NCBI GenBank assembly: GCA_933822405.4
Contig: CAKOGP040002425.1
Coordinates: forward strand, 1 to 64,000
Source of the DNA: Cylindrotheca closterium
Lineage: Eukaryota > Bacillariophyta > Bacillariophyceae > Bacillariales > Bacillariaceae
DNA length: 64,000 nucleotides
Reading direction: 5' to 3'
A model generated the notes under the pieces. The model worked only from the letters and a program-made list of their open reading frames with translations. It did no database searches and was not told the origin of the DNA. This document shows positions 54,053-64,000 of the stretch, one piece after another (position 1 is the first letter of the stretch; every line of letters starts with the position of its first letter). Both the position numbers and the translations under genes were made by a program.

Positions 54053-54718
54053 ATGTCTCTGCAACAAGTGATCGATCTGAACAACACTGCTGTGTGCAGA
54101 ATGAAGAATTCTCACCCCGAAGATGCCATCGAGATGCTAACTCACGCCGTCCGATGCTACAAGGCAATGCAAAGTGGCCAAAGCAGTGTCCCCGTCCCGT
54201 CAATATGTGATCAAGAGTCTGTCATCAATACATGCTTGATTCAAGAGCAAGAGTGTTGGAACGATGATATGAAGATCGAGAGCAACAACCAGTTTGTCTA
54301 CTACAGTGCTTGCTCGATTCCAGACACACTTCAACTGGAATGCGTGGCGCCCATTGTCGTTTTCAATTTGGCACTTGCAAGACACTTTCAGGGAAGCCAG
54401 ATTCAGACGGACCATCGTGCGCGAAGACACATACTGTCAACCGCCACCAGACTATATGAAATTGCTTTTCATACCTATCTTGCTGCTGGGGGATCTCGCT
54501 CTGGTCTAATGGCAATCGCAATAACAAACAATATTGCTCTAATATACAATGAGTTTGGGGAATCCGCCCTTGCTAACAAGTGCTTCGAGTTGCTGCACAG
54601 TGTTTTATCACAGCTCTTGAAAAGTGGGGACACAGCCGTGATGCCATATGCTTATGACTTTCTTCGCAACTTGATTCCGATCCAAGGACCCCAAGTCTAT
54701 GCTGCCGGCGCGGCATGA
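54053..54718 (+). CDS. TPR-like protein of unknown function
   Basis: A 221-residue single-exon protein. The N-terminus, LQQVIDLNNTAVCRMKNSHPEDAIEMLTHAVRCY, is a TPR-like helix pair (N-x-A...A...L..A). The middle contains VFNLALARHF, and later helices ATRLYEIAFHTYL, AIAITNNIALIYNEFGESALANKCFELLHSVL repeat the pattern, so the protein is probably an all-helical scaffold with about three repeats. No signal peptide is seen. Similar short TPR-like proteins are frequent in diatoms. Function is unknown. Confidence 0.75.
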   Translation: MSLQQVIDLNNTAVCRMKNSHPEDAIEMLTHAVRCYKAMQSGQSSVPVPSICDQESVINTCLIQEQECWNDDMKIESNNQFVYYSACSIPDTLQLECVAPIVVFNLALARHFQGSQIQTDHRARRHILSTATRLYEIAFHTYLAAGGSRSGLMAIAITNNIALIYNEFGESALANKCFELLHSVLSQLLKSGDTAVMPYAYDFLRNLIPIQGPQVYAAGAA

Positions 54719-54859
54719 TCATCATCGATTCTTTCTCCTCGGCAATATAGCTATAATGCTCGCCAAGCAAAATTCTGTAAATGTTAAATCTATTACCTCT
54801 ATTGGATTCCTTCTCATATCGAAGCTACTCTTTTGGATTCCATCTTTATTGAAATAACA

Positions 54860-55909
54860 TCACACAATATTTTGTTTCAATAGACTTCTTCTCAGTTTTG
54901 TGGACACGGCTACCACGTTGGCTTTCAATTCAGGAGTTGACTTTTTCCATTTGGATCGGATCGTTTCCATCGAACGCCTCTGAAATAATTTCACAGTCGG
55001 TGTACAATCTTTTGGAGTATTTTCCTGAGTAGATGGTCCTGCAGACGAAATGGTCGGTGTCTGCAATTCCAACTTTTTTTTTCTCGAGCCTGATTTGAGT
55101 GGAAACAGGAGGAGGACGTTGTCTGGAACCGACACGCTTCGCAAGGCGCGGACCATTCCAGCTGGCGATCGAATGGCCTCATCATTGGTGATTTCGGACA
55201 CAGCGGTCATATCATCGTCATGTCTCAATGGGTATCCATTCGCATCAATATCAGAGATGTCAATGTGATATCCAAAGGAATGACCCACGTCGCATGGACG
55301 AGGGCCAGCACCACCACCAAACGCGGCAATCTCCCTTTTTTTTTCTTGTCTCGCTGATGATTTGTGACGACGTTCCGGCCAAAGGAGCGCACAAGCCCAT
55401 GGGGTCAAAGTAATGATAATGCCAAAGAGCAATTGACATAACAGGATGAATAGCTCGCCCACCAAACGCAAGAGTTGAACTGTCGTGGGTATGAGGGTAT
55501 CTTTTCCAAAATCTACAATCGTCGGATATACTCTCAGTCCAAGTTTGATGGGACCGTCCACCAGAAGCGACTTCCATGACAATGCGGCATCCATCCTTCC
55601 TTGCTCTCGCCATTGGAGATAGGTAACTCTGTCGTCATAATCTTGGTCATGACAAAGGAAGCACCAACAGTCGAAGCAGTCTCTTCCAAATACAATGCAA
55701 CTCTGGTATAATATGACCGAGAGACCACAGACACCATCGTGTACCAGCAATGTTGAGCAATGCGTCGACCACATTGTTACCTCGGCAACCATTCGGACCC
55801 TTTCCATAACCTGGCTATTGTTGATTCCTCCAGATCCTGCTCGCGGTATGCTTTCCTCGGACAAGATGACTTGGTGGGTTTCTACCTGTTGATCCTTTAT
55901 ACTGCTCAT
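54860..55909 (-). CDS. membrane-associated protein of unknown function
   Basis: A 349-residue protein from an ATG at 55909. It has a Cys-rich stretch (SCIVFGRDCFDCWCFLCHD, about 69-87). A long hydrophobic region at about 145-180 (LFILLCQLLFGIIITLTPWA) could form a membrane hairpin. The C-terminal half is hydrophilic, Ser/Thr/Lys-rich, and ends in a basic helix (STKLRRSLLKQ). I recognise no family. The gene is convergent with the TPR-like gene and divergent from the plastid-targeted gene at 56409. Confidence 0.65.
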   Translation of the reverse strand: MSSIKDQQVETHQVILSEESIPRAGSGGINNSQVMERVRMVAEVTMWSTHCSTLLVHDGVCGLSVILYQSCIVFGRDCFDCWCFLCHDQDYDDRVTYLQWREQGRMDAALSWKSLLVDGPIKLGLRVYPTIVDFGKDTLIPTTVQLLRLVGELFILLCQLLFGIIITLTPWACALLWPERRHKSSARQEKKREIAAFGGGAGPRPCDVGHSFGYHIDISDIDANGYPLRHDDDMTAVSEITNDEAIRSPAGMVRALRSVSVPDNVLLLFPLKSGSRKKKLELQTPTISSAGPSTQENTPKDCTPTVKLFQRRSMETIRSKWKKSTPELKANVVAVSTKLRRSLLKQNIV

Positions 55910-56408
55910 CGCATGTAGAGAGGAGAAAGTGCAAAATTAATCGGGGTCACACGTCTTGACCCCTTTGGCGACGATGTTTGAATCTGGTGACAAAACTGTT
56001 GTTCTCCTTCTTGAAGTTGCTTCGTCGATGATACCGATTGGTATTGTGAGGCTTGGTAGTCTTTTTTTTGGTTTTCACCTAGCAAACACGATCTTGCTAC
56101 TGGTACCGGTGGCTTCATTGCCTTGATACAAATGTGGTATCTATCATCATAGGTTGGAAGCAATCTATTTATTATAGATCTTGTGAACGTTGATAGCTTT
56201 GAGAGTTTTCAGCGAGTTTACAGGACTCACAAAGTGTCCGCGTCCGTGTCCGTGCATAGTTCTGTTTCTGTCCGACGTTGAATGACGTGGTATTCTGACT
56301 TTTTTGAAAAGAATATGTACGCGGTAAAGCAACCAACAACGTAAACAGTACAATCAATAGTGAAGCTGAAGCATCCACATCCACAATAATCAGTACTTTT
56401 TTCCGACG
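55910..56408. other. divergent promoter interval
   Basis: 499 bp between divergent starts. Overlapping short frames on the minus strand look spurious. No specific regulatory site was identified. Confidence 0.45.
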
Positions 56409-57257
56409 ATGAAGCCCTATGTGATAACGTGCTTGATAAGTTTGATTGTAGCTTCCTCCGCATTTCACATGCCTTCCACACAGTCACAAAATCGTAATCG
56501 TCGTCGTCGTGGTGCTGACCACAAGGTAATCCAATTTGCCACACCACCTGAAGATGAAACATGGATGGATGACAAGGATGTAAAGACACCAGAAGGAACT
56601 AGCCGAAGGAATTTGATCATCAATGCGGTTGGGGTTGGACTGTTGGGAGCTTCTGGTTGGGCTTCGGCATCTCTCTACAAGACCAACGTGTACACACCAG
56701 ATGGGTTTCAAAGAATCTATCCAACACAGTTCATTGCTGCTCTCGGCGACCCAAAAGCTAAAGAAGGCAAGGGAGCTCAAGATTGGGGAATTTGGCGAGT
56801 CGATCCTGGTCCACGAGGAGTCTGGCTGAAGCAATACGAATCACAATTGGCTCAACAAAACAACGTGGCTCCTGCCGGATGGACCTTTGATCCCAACAAT
56901 TGGTGGGTGGAGGAGCACGGACTGATTATGGAAGCACCCGAATTTCCACTTTCACCAGGGCGATATCTTGTCACTGGTGGTCGGACCACCACCACTGGTC
57001 TGACAATTGATGCCCAAGGGGGCTGGAAGCTGGATGAAGGAGCACTGTACGACGTGACGCACTTGCCATGTCGATCAGCAAAGTACACTCCAGATAGTAG
57101 TAGTTCGACCCCTGGTTCTCCCTTGACAGCCAATCCTTCCAACTTTCCAGTAGCACCAGGAGCCGCCATGCCACCGGTTCAAGGCTGCAAGAAGCAAGAT
57201 TATGCGGTGCTCTTTGTCGTAGGAAAGGTTATTGGAAAGGGCGAAAACCGGGCATGA
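56409..57257 (+). CDS. predicted thylakoid-lumen protein with Tat-type signal
   Basis: A 282-residue protein. The N-terminus is a signal peptide ending SSAF|HMP, the Phe+1 motif of diatom plastid presequences, followed by a basic transit-like stretch (NRNRRRRG). At about 64-86 there is SRRNLIINAVGVGLLGASG...ASA, a twin-arginine signal with an AxA-type cleavage site. Together these predict passage through the plastid envelopes and thylakoid export. The mature part (about 87-282) has GIWRVDPGPRGVWL, WTFDPNNWWVEEHGLIME and repeated Gly/Pro turns. I do not recognise the family. A photosynthesis-associated role is inferred from location only. Confidence 0.75.
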   Translation: MKPYVITCLISLIVASSAFHMPSTQSQNRNRRRRGADHKVIQFATPPEDETWMDDKDVKTPEGTSRRNLIINAVGVGLLGASGWASASLYKTNVYTPDGFQRIYPTQFIAALGDPKAKEGKGAQDWGIWRVDPGPRGVWLKQYESQLAQQNNVAPAGWTFDPNNWWVEEHGLIMEAPEFPLSPGRYLVTGGRTTTTGLTIDAQGGWKLDEGALYDVTHLPCRSAKYTPDSSSSTPGSPLTANPSNFPVAPGAAMPPVQGCKKQDYAVLFVVGKVIGKGENRA

Positions 57258-57427
57258 GCACGATTATGAGATTGACAGATATATGCTTTCACTATCTACG
57301 CTATCGATAAGAAATAAAGCATACAATTTCATGCGCTGCTGCTCCTATTTTCACAATTAAGAGCGCTATATATGTATGTATATTGATGTGTGTGGTGGCA
57401 TACAAGAGTAAGGGCAAGGATCGACTG

Positions 57428-57460
57428 CATCCATCCATCCATCCATCCATCCATCCATCC
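57428..57460. repeat. (CATC)n microsatellite
   Basis: Eight or so CATC units in the interval between the convergent plastid-protein and coiled-coil genes. Confidence 0.9.
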
Positions 57461-57535
57461 CACGCACTGCACACGACGACACGAGTGCCGCGTCAATCTC
57501 AACTATCCATTGTGTTTCAGACGACTACTGTATAC

Positions 57536-59955
57536 TCAACACCACAATTCCTGTTGCTCCATAGGGGAAGAATGAGAAAGAAAGTCCCACTCCTCTTCGT
57601 CCTCTTCTTTGTCGTTTTTGACTTTTGAAGCAAGTCCAGCCTCTTCATTTGCGACACTTGTCTTGATCAAGTCATCAAAATCATCGAGAATCTTTTCGGA
57701 TTCCTCGACACTCCAAGAGTCAACAAGAGTAGCATCTGCGATAATTACATCGGGAACTTGCAAGAGGCTGAGTTCGGCTTCCAAACTGTTGACCTTGCGA
57801 TTGCAGCTCTTTGGCTTCATCGTGCTGTCAGCGCTCTTTTCGGATTCTGAAGGATTGGAAGTGGTTTCTACAACAGCTTCTGAATGCTCCTTTTTTTGCT
57901 CCTCCAACTCTTGGAGCTTGGCCACCAAGAGTTGATTCTCAGAAAGCTTCATGCATAGATTTGAACGCAAAGAAGCCAGCTTCTCAGACATTTCCTTCAA
58001 TCGATCTTCTTGTTCCATATTATCCGAGTTCTTGATGGACAACGCCTTGCTGAGAAGCGATTCCTTGGCGTTGGCAAATCGAAGCTTGGCTTGCAAGGAG
58101 ACGACTTCCTTGTCCTTGGTTTGCATTTTCATTTGTTCCAACTTGCTTTCAAGGGCCTTGGTCACCTTCTCGGAGGAATTCAGGTCACTCTTAACGCGTT
58201 CCTTATTCACGACTTGGGCAATCACTTGCTTCTCGACACCCTGCTCAGAATGTTTTGCAGCTTTTTTTGCTGCCTTTTGGAAACGGTGCAACCTCTCGTT
58301 TGCGGCTTGCAACTGATACTGCAAGAGCTCTTTTTGGACAGCTTCCTTCTTTTGCTCTTCCAAATGTTGCTCGAGGCGATTGGTCAGAACATGGCTTTGG
58401 CGATCCAAGGATTCGACCTTTTCGACCAATCGTCGCTTCATGAGGCCAAAGAGGGCAGTAGTCTCTTTACGCTTGCGGTTGTTCACCTTGGCCAAGTGCT
58501 CTTGAAGGACGTACTTGGCTTTCAGAATCTTGTAATCTGATTCGAGTTTGGGAACGGTACTTTGGAGACTAGTCATGGCGTCTTTCAGGAAGGCATTTTC
58601 GGTAGTGAGAAGCTTCATTTCTTGATGAGCTTCTTCGAGACGGCCCACAACTTCAACATTGTCTGCATCGTTCTTGATCTGGTTGGCCTTCAACTGGTCG
58701 ACAGTTTCTTCAAGCGAAGCAATTTCTTGATTCTTTGATTCGTATTTATCAAAGGCATCGAGCAAGTGACAATGGACATCATCCTTCGCCATGATATCAA
58801 ACTTCAAGCTACCAATCTTTTCACTTTGCTTGGCAATCTTTTCACTTTGCTTGGCAATCCGCTCTCGAGCATTCTCCAACATCGACTCTGCGATTTCTCG
58901 CTCATTGTTTTGGGAGTTTGCCTCATCAATAAGGCCAGCAACCATGTCTTCTGAAGCCGCCAAAGCCTGCTCCAACTGAACAATACGCTGATCTTTCCGC
59001 TTGTTCATACCCTTGAATGCCGTCTCCAGCAAGGAGGCTTGGAAAGTTGAAAACTGCAGCTTGGATCGGAGAAAATCCAATTGGAAGCACTTGTCAGCAT
59101 CCTCGATAGTCGCGACATCCTCGGCAAACTTTACTTTTTGGATGAACCTCACTTTAGATTCTTTTTTCTGTACCGATTCGTCCTCATCTGTAATTTCATC
59201 CAAGACGCTGGATTGAAAAGAACAAGTACTGTCATCGTCACTGACATCACTCACAGCAGAAGAATAGTCACTGGAGGAACAGTTATCATCGTCCTGGTCA
59301 TGAGCCTTGTATTGATTCATCTCGTCTGCCAAAGTCGTTTCGGAAAGATCGATTTCCATCTCGGTAACTCCCATTAGTTTTGTCTCTCCCGCCCAATGAT
59401 CAATGTCTCCTGCACAAGGATCAGCAGTGGTCTTGGGTTTGGTTACTTCCGAGGCTGAATCTTGCAGATAGACATCTGAAGTTGCAACACTTGAAGCACT
59501 CTTGAATGACATGGAATCATTATCACTAGAAGAAACACCACTCGTGACACTTGAGGTATCGCTTTCCGAGTCACTCTCTGATTGACCAGAATCACCAGAA
59601 GAGGAAGCTTCTTCAATTTCCTTCAAGATCTTTGCGCGCGAGGTAAAATCATTCTTCAGAGTGTTCGTATCCTCATGATTCTCCAAGATCTTAGCCTTTT
59701 GAGAGGTCGATCTGATGAAGTCGTCGAGCGAGACAAAATCCTTCTTCATAGACTTCTTGGTTCCCTCCTCCATGACTTCCAGGACATCTTGAAGGTATGG
59801 CGGTGGCTGTGATAAGAGAATGAGAAAATTGAGAAGTGTGATGCGGGTTTCATCATACATGAAGTCTAATTCTTTGAAGCTGGCCATGGAACCGCCAATG
59901 TATTCAAATCAAAACTCACCCCTGGTGTGCCACTCGAGTCAAGGATGCTTTCCAT
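57536..59955 (-). CDS. long coiled-coil protein, two exons with a 12-codon first exon
   Basis: Rebuilt as exon 1 59920-59955 (ATG at 59955, 12 codons, donor GTGAGT) and exon 2 57536-59806, with a 113-bp intron that ends in a pyrimidine-rich tract and TCACAG. The join is in phase 0 and gives SSGTPG|PPPYLQDVLEV; 768 residues. A frame running through the intron from an ATG at 59887 is the unspliced alternative. An acidic Ser/Asp-rich region (about 60-200; DSGQSESDSESDTSS) precedes a long coiled coil (about 245-690) with heptads and NERE, EKIAKQSEK repeats. The C-terminus is acidic. No family is identified. A filament- or centrosome-like scaffold is only a guess. Confidence 0.7.
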
Positions 59956-60796
59956 GACTGTACGATTTGCTTGCAGTTGATACTTGTTGTGCTTTCAGCT
60001 ATCGACTATCGGAACGATGGCTTATATTGACAGAAAAAAAGATTTGTGCATTATTGATTTCGGATCGTTTCGTGAAAAAGAATTTGATGATGAGACCTGC
60101 CGTCGTCTTTCAAAAGCGCGCATTTTGGCGCATTAGATGACACGTCTCAATAAGTACCGGTACACTCTTCGCACTCCTCATACCTGTACCAATAATGCCG
60201 CGGTATGTTACGAGTGCGATAAATTAAAAATCGCCGGCACGGAAATCCTAAGGCGTGCCTCAACCTTGGGAGAGTCTGTGGGGAGGAGACTACAGTACTG
60301 AAAGTCTCAGAATTGAAATCAAGTTGTAACAAGGTAGTATTGATGTCCATAGTTTCGTTCTTTTTAAAAGATGTCTATTCATGTAGTCCACAGGATATTC
60401 GTATCATTTCTTCACTGTAGGTACTCCACCCTTCAGGAATTCCTTAAGAGTTACAGTACTCCAACAACCGAGGTAGCCTAGAGACACGCCCTTGTACGTT
60501 GTGGATTACTTCACTGTCCCTGCACCTTTGTGTCAGAGTACACAGTGTATAGCCACCCCCATTGCGTTTCATTGTGGACTTGTTGTTCGTAACCTTCACT
60601 TGATCAAGAAGATCTCTCGATCGATGGATGGATTAATGAATCGAAAATAGTAGGTTCTTCTGTATAGACGCATCTGACAAATTCCGAGAGAAGTGAGCCG
60701 TTGGTGAACGCTTGAAGGATCGTCCTAGCCATCGCAAAGTGAGGAATGGTACTCACTGGCTCATTCATTGTTCATTTCTTTAGTTGAGAGGTATTT
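59956..60796. other. intergenic, contains the 3' part of a duplicated segment
   Basis: No gene is seen. From about 60235 the sequence matches 62338 onward (shared GGCGTGCCTC, TTGTAACAAGGTAGTA, TCTATTCATGTAGTCCACAG), which marks the downstream limit of the SRPBCC duplication. Confidence 0.55.
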
Positions 60797-61893
60797 TCAT
60801 GATGCATGGTTCCATACACGCCCATCACTTCGGACTTGGCGAATGTTTGTGAACTCTTCTGCATAATCCAGTCTTCCTAGTGGTGTTGCCCTTGATGCAT
60901 ATGAGAGTTCCGATACTGCGGTTAAGGTAGAACCACTACTGGGAACATCATCGTAGGATGCAATAGTCGATCGAGTACGTTCTGAATTTGCCTCTTTCGG
61001 CTCTTCGAACCTTCGAGCATTGGCAAGACTGACCGGTCGGGTCGCATTGGTAGTATGTTGTAGAAGTGCCTTCTTGAGCTCTTTTTCGTTTTCAAACGAA
61101 GCAGCCAAATCCTTCAAGTCTTGATTGATGGTTTTGTTCACCATTCTTCTGAGAAGAGGAGCAAAGATCAATCGCCCAGCAGAGACAAACATCTTTCGCG
61201 GAGCAACGGCGATCGAGATTGTAACCATGCAGCTATCCTCTCCTCCTAGTGACTCGACCTTCCAACTAGTGGATACAGTGGCAGCTCCCGGAGAAGCAAT
61301 GTCTTCTGAGTAAAACTGAAACTCCATATTCTCCTCATCGTGCTTCACAATGTTATAGGTCGCCAAGAAGCAGTGTCCTGTGGGAAGTTTTCGGGTGACC
61401 TTGATCTTGCTTCCCACCACCCATGGACTACCGACTGACTCCGCAGAGTGGACGGTGGAAAACACATTGTGCAAGTTTTCAAATTCGTGCAATCGAACCC
61501 AAGCTCGTTTGGCAGAAGCTTTCACCTTCAGTTGAGTTGAAATGGCAACCGTAAAACGCTCCATATGATAAAGGTTGCTCGTGATGTAATGTGTGGAATG
61601 TGGGTGGAAAGTAGAAAGACTGTGGATGTGATTGATACTATAGGACCAATGGTTGTGTTATTTTCGAGCTCAGTGGAGATTAGTTCGTGAGTGCGATGTT
61701 TTTACTTCTTGTAAAAACCTTCTTTCGTCATTCGTTCCTGCTTAGCCAACCGCCGCCCTATTATTTAACGGATCTGAGAAAGAACATTGAATTCCTTTTT
61801 CCGATCCCATTTTCGGTGGTCGTAGAAGAGCGACGCAAGTAGTGTTCAGAAAGAATGCGAGAAAGTCCGCACCATGCAACACACAAAGGTATG
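60235..61893. repeat. segmental duplication, copy 1 (full-length SRPBCC gene plus flanks)
   Basis: Direct repeat of about 62338-63785. The coding core is nearly identical at a constant offset of 1917 bp. The flanks are alignable but diverged, with several indels (offset about 2100 on the left side). Confidence 0.8.
60797..61564 (-). CDS. SRPBCC (START/polyketide-cyclase-like) protein, full-length copy
   Basis: A 255-residue protein from an ATG at 61564. Residues about 1-160 follow the SRPBCC order: strand VAISTQLKVKASAKRAWVRL, helix EFENLHNVFS, then GSKIKVTRKLPTG, LATYNIVKHDEENMEFQFYS, the strand VSTSWKVESLGGEDSCMVTI, and a long C-terminal helix LRRMVNKTINQDLKDLAASF. Such folds enclose a hydrophobic ligand pocket; the ligand is unknown. 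A hydrophilic tail (about 165-255) follows with RSTIASYDDV. No signal peptide is seen. The gene at 63481 is a close tandem paralogue. Confidence 0.75.
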   Translation of the reverse strand: MERFTVAISTQLKVKASAKRAWVRLHEFENLHNVFSTVHSAESVGSPWVVGSKIKVTRKLPTGHCFLATYNIVKHDEENMEFQFYSEDIASPGAATVSTSWKVESLGGEDSCMVTISIAVAPRKMFVSAGRLIFAPLLRRMVNKTINQDLKDLAASFENEKELKKALLQHTTNATRPVSLANARRFEEPKEANSERTRSTIASYDDVPSSGSTLTAVSELSYASRATPLGRLDYAEEFTNIRQVRSDGRVWNHAS

Positions 61894-62872
61894 AACCCCA
61901 ATAATCCTACTGCCATAAAATAGGATTTTATTAAATGAAAATGCCGCGATGCGGTGATTAATTAGGACCAGTCGGCGGCAATGTAACATCAGATACGCAA
62001 GGACAGGACGACGACCTTCACTTCATTAAATGAGTTTTCGAATTGTAGCTTGACCGATGCAGCACACAGAGGTCTCATAGATTGAATCTTTTTGCCTACC
62101 GATCAATGGAAACTGTACCCGTACTTTTATGCCATACACCATACCCACCTGAAGACAGGTGCAGGCGTTACTACCGTAGCGGTACACGTACAATAGCAGA
62201 TATTATGAAATCTACGTGCAATTGAAATCTGAAGAAAACGGTGCGAAATACGGGGTGCTTTCATTTTGGAGCGAAGTTTTTCGGTTGTAAGTACTCTTCA
62301 GGACACATCAATGAATCTTGTGCCGTACATGTACCTGCAAGGAATTCCTAGGGCGTGCCTCTAAAAATGAGGGAGTCTATGGAAAGAGGAGAATACAGTA
62401 AGTCTCAGAATTATAATTAAGTTGTAACAAGGTAGTAGTATTCATATCCATAGTTTCTTTCTTTTAAAAAAGTCTATTCATGTAGTCCACAGGATATTCG
62501 TATCATTTTCTTCACAGGAAATCCTGCTGGTGCTGCAACAACTCTTTCAGAATTACAGTACTCCAACAAACAAGCCCTTGCACTTCACTGTGGCCCCTGC
62601 TCTTTTATGTCAGAGTACAGAGCGTCAAGATTGATTGATCGATTGATCGATCGATCGATCGATTCAATGAGTCGATATGCACTTCTGGCATCTGGCATGA
62701 TTCGGTTCTTCAGTTGGGTCGTATTTTCATGATACATGATTCCATACATGCGGATCAGCTCGAACTTGGCAAACTCCTCTACCGGTAAATAACCTAATCT
62801 TCCCAATAATGCCGTTGTCCCTGACGCATATAAAAGCTCAGATACCGGGGTTAGTGTAGTCGATAGCGGGGG
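61565..62872. other. intergenic between tandem SRPBCC copies
   Basis: It includes the promoter of copy 1 and the 3' region of copy 2. The minus strand at 62585-62806 still aligns with the C-terminal tail of copy 1 (MGRLGYLPVEEFAK against LGRLDYAEEFTN) but is cut off by stops. A GATC/GATT-rich run lies at about 62633-62665. No separate gene is seen. Confidence 0.5.
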
Positions 62873-63785
62873 TTAGTGTAGTACCACTATTACTGGGAAC
62901 ATCATCGCTTCTTTCGGCTCTTTGAACTTTCGAGCATTGGCAAGACTGACCGGTCGGGACGCAATGGTGGTATGTTGTAGAAGCGCCTTCTGGAGCTCTT
63001 TTTCGGTTTCAAACGAAGCAGCCAAATCCTTCAAGTCTTGATTGATGGTTTTGTTCACCATTCTTCTGAGAAGAGGAGCAAAGATCAATCGCCCAGCAGA
63101 GACAAACATCTTTCGCGGAGCAACGGCGATCGAGATTGTAACCATGCAGCTATCCTCTCCTCCTAGTGACTCGACCTTCCAACTAGTGGATACAGTGGCA
63201 GCTCCCGGAGAAGCAATGTCTTCTGAGTAAAACTGAAACTCCATATTCTCCTCATCGTGCTTCACAATGTTATAGGTCGCCAAGAAGCAGTGTCCTGTGG
63301 GAAGTTTTCGGGTGACCTTGATCTTGCTTCCCACCACCCATGGACTACCGACTGACTCCGCAGAGTGAACCGAGGAAAACACGTTGTGCAAATTTTCAAA
63401 TTCGTGCAATCGAACCCAAGCTCGTTGGGCAGAAGCTTTCACCTTCAGTTGAGTTGAAATGGCAACCGTAAAACGCTCCATATGATAACTGTTGCTCGTG
63501 ATGTGTGCGTGGAATATGTGTGGAAAGTAGAAAGACTATGGATGTGATTGGTATTACAGACCTGTGTTCTTGTTTAGTGAAGACTCTTTGTTTGAATATG
63601 GCAATAGTCCGTGAATGGATTCCTTATAGTCATTAATTACATTCTTCCTCTCTTATATTACTTTTAAAAAAACGGATCTTATAGAAAGAACATTGAACCA
63701 ATCTCGTTTTCGGTAGTTGTAGAAGCGCGCGCTAATAGTGTTCAGAAAGAATGCGAGAAAGTCCGCACAAAACAACACACAACTA
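62338..63785. repeat. segmental duplication, copy 2
   Basis: Partner of about 60235-61893. A deletion of about 37 bp and small changes near 62850-62910 break the tail of the gene. Confidence 0.8.
62873..63481 (-). CDS. SRPBCC protein, C-terminally truncated copy
   Basis: A 202-residue protein from an ATG at 63481. Residues 1-185 match the full-length copy with only a few substitutions (AQRAW for AKRAW, SSVHS for STVHS). At residue about 190 a deletion relative to copy 1 shifts the frame, which ends with VIVVLH and a stop. The SRPBCC domain itself is complete, so the product could still fold. It may be a functional short form or an early pseudogene. The remains of the lost tail are visible downstream (62585-62806). 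Confidence 0.65.
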   Translation of the reverse strand: MERFTVAISTQLKVKASAQRAWVRLHEFENLHNVFSSVHSAESVGSPWVVGSKIKVTRKLPTGHCFLATYNIVKHDEENMEFQFYSEDIASPGAATVSTSWKVESLGGEDSCMVTISIAVAPRKMFVSAGRLIFAPLLRRMVNKTINQDLKDLAASFETEKELQKALLQHTTIASRPVSLANARKFKEPKEAMMFPVIVVLH

Positions 63786-64000
63786 CGGTACCATGAAGGA
63801 CCGTGGGCTCCGCAACGACCCTATTACCATTATTGTGAACATTTAGCCTGTGATGGGATGTGATGGGGTTTTCGGGTGGAATGTGCTGTGGCAGTTTCGG
63901 TTGTAATTAGGATTAAAAGCAATTTTTAAAAGCACATCAGATGCGCGCAAGAGTATAGGTACCCAAACGAGGTTCGTATCAACGGGAGTTGTAACTACGA
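63482..64000. other. promoter region of truncated SRPBCC copy, window end
   Basis: Homologous to 61565-61893 up to about 63785 (AATGCGAGAAAGTCCGCAC shared), then unrelated sequence to the end. No gene is seen. Confidence 0.5.

Noticed and set aside
59640..59887. ATG at 59887 as the start of the coiled-coil protein
   Set aside because: The N-terminal 27 codons coincide with a well-formed intron (GTGAGT...TTATCACAG), and the upstream exon at 59920-59955 joins in phase.

Overview
This window looks like nuclear DNA from a diatom (Bacillariophyta); the species cannot be named from the sequence. The grounds are intron-poor genes with short GT-AG introns, four genes with the GRG...H.GN domain (DUF6824) that is abundant in diatoms, a plastid presequence with an SA|F cleavage motif followed by a twin-arginine segment, a Pro/Thr-rich surface protein ending in a diatom-type Cys-rich domain, and many lineage-specific acidic, poly-Q or coiled-coil proteins. 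I saw no tRNA, rRNA, CRISPR array, or organellar or bacterial operon structure.

Layout. 1-9.5 kb: an NAD(P)-binding epimerase-like gene that follows an (AATC)n tract directly, an unknown acidic protein, a two-exon 2OG-Fe(II) oxygenase, an LRR remnant, a small secreted protein with two 8-Cys repeats, and a TPR-like protein with an N-terminal targeting sequence. 9.5-13.6 kb: a two-exon receptor-enzyme with a signal peptide, an extracellular dCache-like sensor, a class-C-like 7TM domain, an inositol polyphosphate 5-phosphatase and a C2 domain. An intronless paralogue lies inverted at 31.9-35.9 kb. 14-23 kb: three DUF6824 genes, a secreted unknown protein, and a non-autonomous PIF/Harbinger-like element with terminal inverted repeats and a TAA target-site duplication. 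23-30.4 kb: a KIX-like protein, an exostosin-family glycosyltransferase, and a large surface protein with an internal 576-bp in-frame duplication. 30.5-39.3 kb: a decayed hAT transposase, the second receptor-phosphatase, and 3.4 kb without a convincing gene.

39-57 kb: the fourth DUF6824 gene (poly-Q tail), a 55-residue split gene, a multi-UIM scaffold with a WW-like segment, a 9-bp minisatellite between convergent genes, a coiled-coil protein, an MFSD5-like transporter, a DUF1499 protein, a TPR-like protein, a membrane-associated unknown, and a predicted thylakoid-lumen protein. 57-64 kb: a long coiled-coil protein with a 12-codon first exon, then two tandem SRPBCC (START-like) genes. The second SRPBCC copy is truncated, but the pair shares a roughly 360-bp tract with no visible difference.

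The genes do not form a pathway. The main themes are local duplication (receptor-phosphatases, DUF6824, SRPBCC, the surface-protein module) and phosphoinositide signalling: the two receptors would couple extracellular ligand sensing directly to 5-phosphatase activity at the inner face of a membrane. Several gene models were rebuilt from splice signals, joining open frames across introns or adding small first exons.
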